DNA of 64,000 nucleotides, from the IMG/VR virus record IMGVR_UViG_3300032242_001752, positions 24,563 through 88,562 of that record; one strand, 5' to 3'. The stretch's first letter is position 1. Every line of letters starts with the position of its first letter. The DNA comes from a virus. Shown here piece by piece: positions 49,166 to 57,722 of the stretch. The translations under genes were made by a program, and so were the position numbers. The notes beneath the pieces were generated by a model, which was not told the origin of the DNA, did not search any database, and saw nothing but the letters and a program-made list of their open reading frames with translations.

Positions 49166-50607
49166 ATATCGTATATTTAGGGGCAGAAGTTCCTAGCAAC
49201 AGAAGCATTCTTGACCACTCAAACGCTAAAAAGGTTGGGGTAAGTTACTGGGGCGTTGTTCGTAGAGGACTACCTAAGACAAAGAAGTATTTACTAGAAA
49301 ACTATTTTAAAGACGATGTAGAACTCTATGTTTTCCCTGGGATACCTGCTTCTACCACGCTTACAGAAGAAGAATTATTGGATTTTTCGGCCGATTATGA
49401 GGAATTTATTGCCGATAATTTACACCGAATTACCCTATTTTCGGAAATAAACCACCCTTCAGCCAGCCAAGAGTTCGTCGTACAGCAACGGGTAGCTGCT
49501 TGGAACGAAGTAGATGATGATAAGTTCGGTGTCGTCTATACATCAGGAAGCCTAGAGGACTTAGCAACTAGATATTTAAATATCTTTATTTCTGGAGATG
49601 TCGCTGAGGCATTGGAGCCTATTTGTAGAAAGTTCTCCTCTCAACATGGAACTAAGTTCCATATCTTAGGCTCTATCAAGCCTGATAAGTTCCGTAACTC
49701 CCCTTTTGAGACAACCAGCACTCTCGCTTGGCTTTCGCCTATGATGAGGGGCGAAACTATTGTATGGTTCGGTAATCAACTACACCGATACCCTAAGCGT
49801 ATGAAAGAACAGGCTCGCTCTCGTTACAAGGCTGCTTACGAGGCTGCTAACTTAGACTTTGATAAAATACTTGCCGATGACGCTGTGGAAATCTCTAAAT
49901 TGGCTGTATGGTCTTACCAACAGTTAGAACTTTGGGCAAATAACTCCTCTCATATATCAGATACAAGTGACTCAAACTTACCTGCCAATTTCTCTCAAAC
50001 ACCCCCCTCTAATGCTGATATATCAGGTACGGAATCAAACAAACTTATCACAAGAAATCCTGCTGAAATTCGCCCTCTCCCTGTGCTTGGAGTGGAAGTT
50101 TCTAGGGTAATTGAACAAGATGAAACTGGTCGTGATGTAATCAAAGAGGTTCCAGTTATTCGCTCTAACAGCACCAGTTTAAGACAATGTAACACTTGTT
50201 TTGTAAAGGATAACTGTCCTGCTTTTAAGCCTGATAACGCTTGTGCGTTTAACCTGCCAGTAGAGGTAAAAACCAAGGAACAACTTAAGGGCTTAATCAA
50301 CTCTCTCCTTGAAATACAAGGGCAACGAGTGGCATTTGCCAAGTTTGCCGAGGACTTAAATGGTGGATACCCTGACCCAAATACAGGCCTAGAAATGGAT
50401 AGATTCTTTAAAATGTTAAAAACAATTAAGGAATTAGACGAGAGCAAAGAAATTATGAGAGTGACTATGGAACGTGGAAGTTCTGCTGGAGTTCTCTCAA
50501 GTTTATTCGGTGAAAGGGCTCAAAAATTGACCGAATTGCCTAACAATGGCCTCAATGAAGAACAGACAAACGAGATAATTAAGAAGATAAATCCAACCGA
50601 TATATAG
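49162..50607 (+). CDS. Large two-domain protein with C-terminal cysteine cluster
   Basis: 481 residues. N-terminal 240 residues look alpha/beta (NIVYLGAEVPSN, then KVGVSYWGVVRRGLP) with a TSGSLEDLATRY segment. A Ser/Asn-rich linker (about 255-300) follows. The C-terminal domain has CNTCFVKDNCPAFKPDNAC, likely a zinc or iron-sulphur site, and long helices. It ends the rightward gene block. A DNA-packaging or tRNA-modifying role can be imagined but nothing in the sequence proves it. Confidence 0.55.
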   Translation: MNIVYLGAEVPSNRSILDHSNAKKVGVSYWGVVRRGLPKTKKYLLENYFKDDVELYVFPGIPASTTLTEEELLDFSADYEEFIADNLHRITLFSEINHPSASQEFVVQQRVAAWNEVDDDKFGVVYTSGSLEDLATRYLNIFISGDVAEALEPICRKFSSQHGTKFHILGSIKPDKFRNSPFETTSTLAWLSPMMRGETIVWFGNQLHRYPKRMKEQARSRYKAAYEAANLDFDKILADDAVEISKLAVWSYQQLELWANNSSHISDTSDSNLPANFSQTPPSNADISGTESNKLITRNPAEIRPLPVLGVEVSRVIEQDETGRDVIKEVPVIRSNSTSLRQCNTCFVKDNCPAFKPDNACAFNLPVEVKTKEQLKGLINSLLEIQGQRVAFAKFAEDLNGGYPDPNTGLEMDRFFKMLKTIKELDESKEIMRVTMERGSSAGVLSSLFGERAQKLTELPNNGLNEEQTNEIIKKINPTDI

Positions 50608-50656
50608 TTGATATATGTGCCTATTTTTAGCGTCAATGGCACTTCCCAGAAAATCG

Positions 50657-50668
50657 CCAACTCAACAA
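50657..50668. repeat. Solitary copy of the 12-mer CCAACTCAACAA
   Basis: Exact copy of the 12-mer that flanks the long palindromes at 57591-64000, here without partner arm. It lies in the 250-base gap between the convergent rightward and leftward gene blocks; the rest of the gap (50608-50813) shows no gene. Confidence 0.8.
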
Positions 50669-50813
50669 CAATGACGGCTGCGTAAAACGATCCGGAAGTC
50701 CAACGCACAGACTAAAAACCGTATAATTTATTGCTATTATCCATTTGTTTAATTCCCTTTTAGAAAAAATCTCTCTCTATTATTTCGCTCAGCTCATCAG
50801 AACTTCCAGGCAA

Positions 50814-50841
50814 AGAAAAAAGCCCCTATTGCTAGGGGCTT
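50814..50841 (-). terminator. Terminator of the leftward operon (works in both directions)
   Basis: AAGCCCCTA-TTGC-TAGGGGCTT with a perfect 9-bp stem, followed in the leftward sense by TTTTTTCTTTG. In the rightward sense only TTAAAT follows, so it mainly serves the leftward genes. Confidence 0.85.
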
Positions 50842-50855
50842 AAATCTCTCTCTCT

Positions 50856-51341
50856 TTATCTCAATAGGGCATACGCCATATTTATAGCGAAGGATAATAG
50901 GATATACGGACCTAGGGGAACAGTCTTGTATCTATTTATTACAATAACGCCCAGATTATCCAGCAACAGTAGAAAGCCAATGCCTACGATTACCAGTAGA
51001 AACAGGGTGGCTGGAAACATAAGACCTGCCATAGCCGAGAACCAGCCAACGATTAGGGTCAGGGCTGTTGCGTATTTAACATCGCCCATGCCTACATAGT
51101 CTATAAAGTTTAGGCATAGCCCTAGGATAAAGACACCGAAAGCCAGTGCGAAAGCCAGCCCCAGTTCTGCCCACTTGCCCTGCCATATTGCTAGGGTCAG
51201 CCAAGACGCTAGGGTCAGTAGGATTAGAGGCGCGACTATTTTATTAGGTAGCCTTTGCTCTTTGAGGTCTATGACTATGAGGGGAATCGCTGTTACTACC
51301 ACATAAATTACAGGTAATAGGCTTATTATTTGAGTTATCAT
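50856..51341 (-). CDS. Type IV prepilin peptidase-like membrane protease (A24)
   Basis: 161 residues with several hydrophobic helices. The two catalytic aspartates lie in VIDLKEQRLPNKIV (D25) and YVGMGDVKYATAL (GxGD, D87), the exact signature of A24 prepilin peptidases. No N-terminal methylase domain, as in archaeal-type or Tad-type short enzymes. It would cleave prepilin leader peptides. Last gene of the long leftward operon; unusual in a phage. Confidence 0.88.
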   Translation of the reverse strand: MITQIISLLPVIYVVVTAIPLIVIDLKEQRLPNKIVAPLILLTLASWLTLAIWQGKWAELGLAFALAFGVFILGLCLNFIDYVGMGDVKYATALTLIVGWFSAMAGLMFPATLFLLVIVGIGFLLLLDNLGVIVINRYKTVPLGPYILLSFAINMAYALLR

Positions 51342-51448
51342 TTGTTTATCTTTCTTGCTCTTTTAGCAGTTTCATACTCTCTCTTGCGAGCAAGTATCTT
51401 ATCTAATTTGATTTGCTTTGCTAGGGTTAAAATCTCTTGCTCGGTCAT
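51338..51448 (-). CDS. 36-residue basic peptide
   Basis: MTEQEILTLAKQIKLDKILA, then a K/R-rich end; one amphipathic helix. Its TGA overlaps the ATG of the prepilin peptidase gene, and its start is close to the preceding stop, so it is probably translated as part of the operon. Confidence 0.5.
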   Translation of the reverse strand: MTEQEILTLAKQIKLDKILARKREYETAKRARKINK

Positions 51449-51688
51449 TTAGTAATCTTCATCTCTCTCTGGCATATTATCTAAATAGTCCTGTCGGTGT
51501 TCGCCCTCGCTGGCTTGCTCTGCGTAGTAATAGCCAGCACCCTCGCACTCGGGGCAAGTAACTCCGTCTAACTCTCCTAGCGTGTCGCACTCTTTACAGC
51601 CACGCCAGCATAGCGAGCAATAGTCCTCTGAACAGTCACGCTCGGGGTCTGTGTAAGGACCCTCTAGCCATGCGTCATAACTACTCAT
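51449..51688 (-). CDS. Small DnaJ-like zinc finger protein
   Basis: 79 residues from ATG 51688 with AGAGGAAACAAATG context. CSEDYCSLCWRGCKECDTLG and CPECEGAGYYY give repeated CxxC pairs like the DnaJ cysteine-rich domain. Acidic elsewhere. Function unknown. Confidence 0.65.
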   Translation of the reverse strand: MSSYDAWLEGPYTDPERDCSEDYCSLCWRGCKECDTLGELDGVTCPECEGAGYYYAEQASEGEHRQDYLDNMPERDEDY

Positions 51689-51869
51689 TTGTTTCCTCTC
51701 CCTCAATGTCTATAACATCTACATCTTGACTAAATAGGGTTACTGCGTCTATCTCAACGCCCTCTGACCACCATTTCTTTTGCGATAGGTCTAGGACTTC
51801 GCCCCAGTCCTCTCCCTCTTTGGTAGTAATCTCCCAGATTTGTCTTACCTCAACTGTATATTTAGGCAT
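51681..51869 (-). CDS. Small acidic protein
   Basis: 62 residues from ATG 51869, which overlaps the upstream stop; GAGAGGAAA precedes. Predicted beta strands then acidic tail (DVDVIDIEGEETNE). No family recognised. Confidence 0.55.
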   Translation of the reverse strand: MPKYTVEVRQIWEITTKEGEDWGEVLDLSQKKWWSEGVEIDAVTLFSQDVDVIDIEGEETNE

Positions 51870-52192
51870 TAGTTTTCCTCTCTTAACTGGTGGCAACTGT
51901 CGCATAATCCGTCATTACCAGCCCTCTCTAAACTAGATAAAGGCTCGTCACAGTCCTCGCACATGAACTCTCTCATATGTTCATAGACTTCATCACTTAT
52001 AACCTCGCTGACTTCGCTGAACAGGTCATAGCCCTCTAATATCGTAACAACCTTGCCAAACACTTCTGGCGTAGGGCTAGGCGTTCCGTCAGCGAACTCC
52101 AAAGTTTCGGCAAGCCAATAGGCACATATAATAGGCTGGTCTTGGTTCTCAATAGCCGAAAGTTGTTCTACAACATCTTTAACTGTAATCAT
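51869..52192 (-). CDS. Small protein with C-terminal zinc finger
   Basis: 107 residues. Helical, acidic N-terminal part and FMCEDCDEPLSSLERAGND, then LCDSCHQL, forming a four-cysteine finger. No family recognised. Confidence 0.6.
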   Translation of the reverse strand: MITVKDVVEQLSAIENQDQPIICAYWLAETLEFADGTPSPTPEVFGKVVTILEGYDLFSEVSEVISDEVYEHMREFMCEDCDEPLSSLERAGNDGLCDSCHQLREEN

Positions 52193-52428
52193 TATCTATC
52201 TCCATTTATGATGTCTAGTTCCTCTTGCGTAAAGATTTCTCTCTCGCTTTCCTCTAAATCTACAACCTCTACTAGACTTACCCAACCCTGATTTATAAAG
52301 TTATGCTGGTTGTTCTTAATAAACTTATGTAGTTCAGCCATAAAGTTTTCGGCTGTATCGGTTGCGTCATCTAAATCGGTAGCGTCAGTTTCTACTGTTA
52401 TCGCTATCTCTATTTCGTATTTAGCCAT
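52192..52428 (-). CDS. Small acidic protein
   Basis: 78 residues from ATG 52428 (context GAGAATCAAATG). Beta strand YEIEIAITVETDATDLDDAT and helix, ferredoxin-like in pattern, acidic throughout. No family recognised. Confidence 0.6.
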   Translation of the reverse strand: MAKYEIEIAITVETDATDLDDATDTAENFMAELHKFIKNNQHNFINQGWVSLVEVVDLEESEREIFTQEELDIINGDR

Positions 52429-52663
52429 TTGATTCTCTTTCACTCTCGTAATCGCTTTCCCAGTAGGTCAAGTCCTCGCCAGCCAAAATAGCCTGAACAT
52501 ACTCATACTTATCGCTATCGGCTAGGCAGTCAAGCACGAACCAATGGAACCTACTAAGTTTATTAGGGTCAAACAGGATAATACCACCCTCGCCATACGA
52601 GCCGTCAGCAGTTACCCAACCTGCGTAATAATTATCTTGCCAGTTGTCTTTTCCCATAGCCAT
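52421..52663 (-). CDS. Small unknown protein
   Basis: 80 residues. WQDNYYAGWVTADGSYGEGGIILF and HWFVLDCLADSDKYEYVQAI; many aromatic and acidic residues. No family recognised. Overlaps both neighbours. Confidence 0.55.
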   Translation of the reverse strand: MAMGKDNWQDNYYAGWVTADGSYGEGGIILFDPNKLSRFHWFVLDCLADSDKYEYVQAILAGEDLTYWESDYESERESNG

Positions 52664-52905
52664 TAGTTACGCCACTCCTCGCCAATAACTTTCATTAGAG
52701 CATTAGGGCTTACCTTTAGAACAGAGCATAGGGCAGACATAGTGCCACTAGGAATCTCTCGCTGTAAGTGAAAGTATCTTGATAGGCTTGATTTCTGGAA
52801 TCCAGTAGCGTTAGCAAACTGATTAAGCGACTTGTATCCAAGTTTTTTATAGCGTGCTACGAACCATACCCAAGCAATATCGGCTTGCTTTTTAGTTTTT
52901 ACCAT
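52663..52905 (-). CDS. Cro/C1-type helix-turn-helix protein
   Basis: 80 residues, ATG 52905 with GGAGAAACAAATG. HTH: KSLNQFANATGFQKSSLSRYF, followed by SALCSVLKVSPNALMKVI, a XRE-type domain. Similar in layout to the protein at 57783-58127 (shared LGYKSL / IGYKSL and KVxPNxLM/LLF ends), so they are likely paralogues. A candidate repressor of the leftward units. Confidence 0.75.
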   Translation of the reverse strand: MVKTKKQADIAWVWFVARYKKLGYKSLNQFANATGFQKSSLSRYFHLQREIPSGTMSALCSVLKVSPNALMKVIGEEWRN

Positions 52906-53092
52906 TTGTTTCTCCTGTTTTCTTATTTGTAATGGTGACTTCTACATTTACTTCATAGAATCTCTCAACCAGTTCCCTTGCTGTTTCCCAAGTTCCTAGG
53001 TCAATGTAGGTTCCGTTGTGTAGTTCAGCCAGTTCGTCAGCCAAGCGTTCAGCCAACTCCCCTAGCGTTAGGTGCTTTACATATTTAGCCAT
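52892..53092 (-). CDS. Small unknown protein
   Basis: 66 residues, helical with GELAERLADELAELHNGT; context GGAAATCAAATG at the start. No family recognised. Confidence 0.55.
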   Translation of the reverse strand: MAKYVKHLTLGELAERLADELAELHNGTYIDLGTWETARELVERFYEVNVEVTITNKKTGETNGKN

Positions 53093-53465
53093 TTGATTTC
53101 CTTATTTCCTCAATTAAGTCAGGGTCACCAAACTCCTTGATGAACTCCTCAACTGTATAAACTCCACCACGATAAGCGACCATGCCTGTATCAAGACCGA
53201 CTACGATAGGTGGATTATCGTCAGAATTGCTTAGGCTGTCCACAGAGCCAATACCAAAGCCAGTAGAGCCTTTATAGCCCCCCTGAACGATAGCGAACTC
53301 ATAGAACAGTTGTGCTGTTAGATACATAGGGTCGTTCAGCCTATCGGTCATGCTAAGAACATTTACTACTGCCGACAGGTTATCCTCACCTGCCCAATGT
53401 CCGTAAAGATGTATCGGGCTTGTTAAGCCCTCGCTTGTAATGTAGATAGAACTTCTATCGCCCAT
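53085..53465 (-). CDS. Unknown phage protein starting MGDRSSIYI
   Basis: 126 residues, alpha/beta, with YGHWAGEDNLSAVVNVL and a glycine-rich GGYKGSTGFGIGS. Proteins starting MGDRxxI are known in phages and plasmids but without function. Overlaps neighbours on both sides. Confidence 0.6.
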   Translation of the reverse strand: MGDRSSIYITSEGLTSPIHLYGHWAGEDNLSAVVNVLSMTDRLNDPMYLTAQLFYEFAIVQGGYKGSTGFGIGSVDSLSNSDDNPPIVVGLDTGMVAYRGGVYTVEEFIKEFGDPDLIEEIRKSNG

Positions 53466-53601
53466 TTTTCTTGCCTTTCTTGTTGCGTTGGTTTTTAGGT
53501 GCGGGTTCAGTTGTGAAATGTAGCCAGATAAATCCTATGGCTAGGGATAGCAAGTATACACCCACTACCCCTGCCACAGCAAGACACGCTATCTGATTCA
53601 T
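53455..53601 (-). CDS. 48-residue membrane protein
   Basis: One hydrophobic helix (CLAVAGVVGVYLLSLAIGFIW) and a basic C-terminal tail KNQRNKKGKKNGR. Start three bases after the VWA gene stop. Function unknown. Confidence 0.5.
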   Translation of the reverse strand: MNQIACLAVAGVVGVYLLSLAIGFIWLHFTTEPAPKNQRNKKGKKNGR

Positions 53602-53604
53602 AGT

Positions 53605-55755
53605 CTAGTGCTTATCCAAAGTGGTCTTGATAACGCCCTTGACCACGCCTTTAGCGACCTTGACTAAATCATCAGGGTCGGTAACCATTTGGAACAGGTC
53701 TGCCCCATGAGCCATACGAGTAAAGTAATCCTCGCCATAGTAGGTAGCCCAGTAGTAGTTAGGGTCGCTTGTATCTGTAATAGGATTATTAGCATATTCG
53801 TTTATGTGCCTTAGCGTGTGTTCATCAGCGATATAAACGACAACAACATAACAGCCTTGTTCTTGTAATCTAGCGATTACTTTTTCGCACTTGTCGGTGT
53901 TAGAGAACTCCCCGTCTGTAAGGATAAATACTAATTTGGTATTAGCATTTGATAATTCCATAATCCTATTTGTTTCTACCAAAGCAGAATAAGGGTCGGT
54001 GCCACCAGTAGTATCAGGAATACGAACCACATTTGCCTTAGCCTTTTCATCTCGGCTAGATAGGGTCTTGCCGATATCACTAAAGGTTAGCAACGATACT
54101 TTTCCGTCAATTTTCTCAATAGCACGCTTAATAATCCAGCCAGAACGACTAGCAGAACCGATTTGGCTATACATAGAACCAGACCTATCAACAAGAACAC
54201 TAGCCTCAATTTGATAATCGTCAGAACCCTCACGCCACCTATCAAACAGTTTATTTATGTCGTTGATATCAGCGTTCATGGCACGCTTAACATTTAACTT
54301 GCCACTAGGCACCTGTCTAATCCAAGCAGGGTCACACTCAATTCTCAAGCGTTCTAGTTCACTAGCAAAACGCCTAGCAGTATTGACTTCCTTAATAGTA
54401 GGCTCGTCAGAACTAGCACGACCTTTAGGCAGAATAGACTTAACACTTCTATCCTTGATAATAGCGTTCATGGTGTCCTTGACCTTTTTAGTCAGACCCT
54501 TATCAGCCTTGGCTCGTTCTACTTCAGCCTTAATAAGTTCAGTTAGTTCATCAGAGATGATATTAAAGTCAGACTTATCAGGCTTGTTATCACTATCCTC
54601 GGTTTCACCAGTATTGCCTTTACCAGCCTTGCCCTTGGTATCATCATCAGATTCAGGGCTTTTGCCACTAAAATCTAAATCAGCCTTATCACCTTTATCG
54701 CCACTAAGTCCGTCTTGTTCTTTCTCACCGACAGGTCTGCCATTTTTTAGAGGGTCACGACCAGAGCAAGACCAGCCTTGACAGGTAGAGCCATAGTTCT
54801 CGGGTAGCATTTCGGCTAGTTGGTTGATTAGTTCTATGCCCCTATCGTATTGGCGAGGATAGACCAGACTTCTATATTCATTTACGATATTAAATATAGT
54901 TTTAGTCTTTTCTGCCCCATATTTAGCCATATGAGCATTTGCCGATAGTTGTCTAACCTCTTGTGAGAAATACCTACGACCAGCCAGCAGAACAAAGTTG
55001 TCGGCAAGGTTAATAGGATTATCAAGCAAGTATTCGCCTACTGTCGCAATAAGGAAAGGTCTAACGCTTGGATATTTAGCAACGAGCATAGTTTCAGCAC
55101 GATTATCCTCAAGCATATTAAATGCTATTTTCCTATTTGGATATTCGGTAATAACATCTCGTTCCCATACCCACTCGTCAGGAGTTCCAGCGTTCATAAC
55201 TTCTTTAGTGACTGTATGTTTCTGTTCCATGACCCACTTACCAAGTTTATTATTTGCTCTTGGTGTGTATAGCAGGTGAGATAGTTCGTGATAGTTCAGA
55301 CCATTAAAGGTAAGCACCAGTTTTTCATCTAATAGGTTTATTAACTTAGCGTTAAAGGTAATGTCCTTACCATTACTGTAAGCAGGTGTATCACCAGTTT
55401 CAGTAAATAAGACATTTACGCCTAGACCAGTCAAAATCCTATCGGCACGCTGGAATATGCTCGCCATGCTGTCTATGGTGTTATTACGCTGTAATAGGGC
55501 TTGCGTAATCTTTTCACCATTTTCATCTAGCCAGTCACGATATTCCTTGCGTAAATCGTTGTCGGCTCGCATACGACCTTTCCACAAGTTATCCTCGTCT
55601 ACACCAGAGGTCTTGGCTATGTGCTGGACTTCTGCCCAGTTATAACTAGCCAGTTTTACTTTTTCAGTATCTACATGGTCGTTTAGGAACATTTGGTAGG
55701 CACCCCAGTAGTTATCCTCTAGGCTCATAATCCTAGTCATTTGTGGCTTGCTCAT
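53605..55755 (-). CDS. VWA-domain protein with HExxH motif (CobT/ViaA-like partner of the AAA+ gene)
   Basis: 716 residues, RBS GAGGAG. A helical N-terminal part contains LNYHELSHLLYTP, a HExxH metallopeptidase-like motif near residue 155. An acidic/Gly/Lys linker (about 345-400) follows. The C-terminal VWA domain has the MIDAS motif ASVLVDRSGSMYS near 516, and later GGTDPYSAL and FILTDGEFSN. Such proteins pair with MoxR-type AAA+ ATPases (CobST, RavA-ViaA) to remodel or insert metal into targets. The partner gene lies directly upstream. Confidence 0.85.
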   Translation of the reverse strand: MSKPQMTRIMSLEDNYWGAYQMFLNDHVDTEKVKLASYNWAEVQHIAKTSGVDEDNLWKGRMRADNDLRKEYRDWLDENGEKITQALLQRNNTIDSMASIFQRADRILTGLGVNVLFTETGDTPAYSNGKDITFNAKLINLLDEKLVLTFNGLNYHELSHLLYTPRANNKLGKWVMEQKHTVTKEVMNAGTPDEWVWERDVITEYPNRKIAFNMLEDNRAETMLVAKYPSVRPFLIATVGEYLLDNPINLADNFVLLAGRRYFSQEVRQLSANAHMAKYGAEKTKTIFNIVNEYRSLVYPRQYDRGIELINQLAEMLPENYGSTCQGWSCSGRDPLKNGRPVGEKEQDGLSGDKGDKADLDFSGKSPESDDDTKGKAGKGNTGETEDSDNKPDKSDFNIISDELTELIKAEVERAKADKGLTKKVKDTMNAIIKDRSVKSILPKGRASSDEPTIKEVNTARRFASELERLRIECDPAWIRQVPSGKLNVKRAMNADINDINKLFDRWREGSDDYQIEASVLVDRSGSMYSQIGSASRSGWIIKRAIEKIDGKVSLLTFSDIGKTLSSRDEKAKANVVRIPDTTGGTDPYSALVETNRIMELSNANTKLVFILTDGEFSNTDKCEKVIARLQEQGCYVVVVYIADEHTLRHINEYANNPITDTSDPNYYWATYYGEDYFTRMAHGADLFQMVTDPDDLVKVAKGVVKGVIKTTLDKH

Positions 55756-55757
55756 AG

Positions 55758-57119
55758 TTACTCCTCGTCACTTTCCTTGGCGACCTTGATAGTGATTCCA
55801 AAGTCTTTAGCAATACCGACCTTAGCAGTTGAGAACACCAGTTCAACAGCCTCTCGTTCATCATCAGAGAATCCGTTGATATAGGTTCCGATAGCGTAGT
55901 CCAAGCCTACATTAGAAATGTTCTTGGTAAGCATTTCTAGCCCTCGGGTAGATACAGGTGTTTCTATCTCGCCCTTGTCGTAGGTATCTCTAAGTTTTTG
56001 AGCCACATCTAGCAACGCAACAGACTTGATAAGTTTTTTCTCAATAGCCTTATCATAAGCAAACTCCCACTTGTGAGCAAACCTGTCTTTCCATGCTTGG
56101 TTCATAGGGCGAGAGCCACGATACATAGGGTTATGGTCACCGATAATAACTAGGTCAGGGTGAGCCTTGATAACCTCGCCACCATTTTCTAGCAACTGGA
56201 TTTCTCGTCTATCGTCTAGCAAGCCAAACAAAACTGTTGTGATTCGTTCAGGGATAAAGTCAATTTCGTTCAGTAGTAGAACTCCACCATTTCTTACCAA
56301 GTCTGTTACAGGTCCGTCTTGCCACTTATACTTACCAGCAGTTTCAGTTGGAATCCATGACCCGAATAGGTGGCTAGGTTCCAAGCCCACATTGGCAGAA
56401 ATGTTGTAGTAGCGATAATCCCTAGAACTTGCCCAAGCAAGAACACACATGGTCTTACCAGAGCCAGCGTGACCACGAATCAAAAGGTTCTGGTTGTTCG
56501 CCTTGACAATGTCCAACATCTCAAAGTCAGTCATACCAGACTTGCCGACATTTTTTCGGTTGATATAGCGTTCAGCCCACTTCTTATCTGGCACGCTTGC
56601 CAGTTCAGACATAACAGGCTTGTTAGATACAGGCAGACCTAGGAAAGTCTGGTCAGGCTCGGCAGTCGCAACAGAGTTGATAGCGACAAAAGCAGGTGCC
56701 ATTTCCATAATAGGCTTGAGAGATACGCCAGACTTTCTGCGATTATCTCTAAGATACTGGTTCAGGGAATCATCACCAGCGATTAGTTTTGCCTTTAGGT
56801 CACCGACCATAATGTCGTGAGCCAAGCCCTCGGTGACTGGAATAGAACCAGCAGACATAAGACGACTTGCTAAGGCTGTTATGTTTCCTGTTTCTGCGAA
56901 CTGGATATCGCTGTCGCTAAGAACGACTGCGTTAGGTTCAGATGTGATAGGGGAAATCTCTAGGGCAGGGATAAGTTCTCTAACTTGCCATGCCTGACCA
57001 CGACCACGACCACCAGTAGATAGTCGGGTAAAGGTTAGAACTTCCGTTGCTGTTGGAACTAGAACTGTCTGGTAATTACCAGTAGTAGTAATGCTCTCTA
57101 CGAATAATGCGATACTCAT
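55758..57119 (-). CDS. MoxR/CobS-type AAA+ ATPase
   Basis: 453 residues. Walker A GHAGSGKT (216-223), Walker B GVLLLNEID (279-287), sensor 1 IIGDHNP and sensor 2 region STRGLEML. The 210-residue N-terminal extension is unusual and probably a binding domain. Two bases separate it from the VWA gene, so they form a pair. First gene of the longest leftward operon, preceded by a 470-base regulatory gap. Confidence 0.88.
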   Translation of the reverse strand: MSIALFVESITTTGNYQTVLVPTATEVLTFTRLSTGGRGRGQAWQVRELIPALEISPITSEPNAVVLSDSDIQFAETGNITALASRLMSAGSIPVTEGLAHDIMVGDLKAKLIAGDDSLNQYLRDNRRKSGVSLKPIMEMAPAFVAINSVATAEPDQTFLGLPVSNKPVMSELASVPDKKWAERYINRKNVGKSGMTDFEMLDIVKANNQNLLIRGHAGSGKTMCVLAWASSRDYRYYNISANVGLEPSHLFGSWIPTETAGKYKWQDGPVTDLVRNGGVLLLNEIDFIPERITTVLFGLLDDRREIQLLENGGEVIKAHPDLVIIGDHNPMYRGSRPMNQAWKDRFAHKWEFAYDKAIEKKLIKSVALLDVAQKLRDTYDKGEIETPVSTRGLEMLTKNISNVGLDYAIGTYINGFSDDEREAVELVFSTAKVGIAKDFGITIKVAKESDEE

Positions 57120-57590
57120 TTGATACTTTCTGATTTAGTGAAACATAGCCAGCACTTCTGGCTACCCCCTAAGTCTATGCTAGGGGTAGGACATTTTGCT
57201 ATTTGATTTTGGCTATCGTTATCAAACCTTAATAATAGGAAAAATAGGGGGCTTTGCTATTTATTCTTGTTTTTACCTATATAAGTAATAGAGGAATAGA
57301 GAGAGGGATATCTCTACGCTTGGCTATGCCCCCGATAGCCTATCCAGCCTGTTATATATAGCAGATACAGAAATCCCCTAAATAGCGTGTAGGTCTGGGC
57401 TTATCCCTAGGCACTTACTAGGCTTATTAGGCAGTAGCCTAAATGGTGGGCGTAGCCTACACTATTCTCTCTCTATAAGTCAATAGGCGTTATCAAATCG
57501 TTATACTCTCTCTCTATTAGCACATAGCATAGTTCTCTCTATAAGTCAATAGGCGATTATTACATTTTGATAACGATTTACCTAATAGGC
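57120..57590. promoter_or_regulatory. Long gene-free region: promoters and possible origin
   Basis: No frame is convincing. It holds two hairpins near the AAA+ start (AGCCAG/CTGGCT at 57147-57163; CTACCCC/GGGGTAG at 57162-57190), two leftward copies of the promoter-like core (57217-57235 and 57488-57505), one inverted copy (57565-57575), and a 22-base direct repeat beginning TCTCTCTATAAGTCAATAG (57468-57489 and 57534-57555). A+T-rich with many TAGGC words. May combine promoter, operator and replication origin. Confidence 0.5.
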
Positions 57591-57672
57591 TTGTTGAGTT
57601 GGAAGCCTTTAGCCATAAAAAGCGGTTTTCCCTCCTCCGGCAGGCTATGGCTAAAGGCTTCCAACTCAACAA
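57591..57672. repeat. Palindrome A of the TTGTTGAGTTGG family
   Basis: Arms of 27 bases (57591-57617 and 57646-57672) pair without mismatch: outer TTGTTGAGTTGG/CCAACTCAACAA, inner AAGCCTTTAGCCATA and its complement, loop of 28 bases. Lies between the terminator of the 57783 gene and the regulatory gap of the AAA+ operon. Confidence 0.97.
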
Positions 57673-57681
57673 ACTTGGTAA

Positions 57682-57722
57682 GAAAATGCCCCCCAAGCCA
57701 AGAGAGAAGTGGCTTGAGGGGC
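57682..57722 (-). terminator. Terminator after the 57783-58127 gene
   Basis: Leftward sense GCCCCTCAAGCCA, loop, TGGCTTGGGGGGC, then TTTTCTT; 12 pairs with one mismatch. A second hairpin TTAGTAGGC/GCCTACTAA (57760-57785) overlaps the gene's stop codon. Confidence 0.8.

Noticed and set aside
53999-54781. Rightward Ser/Leu-rich frames within the VWA gene
   Set aside because: Antisense to a gene with clear motifs; composition is the mirror of its acidic linker.
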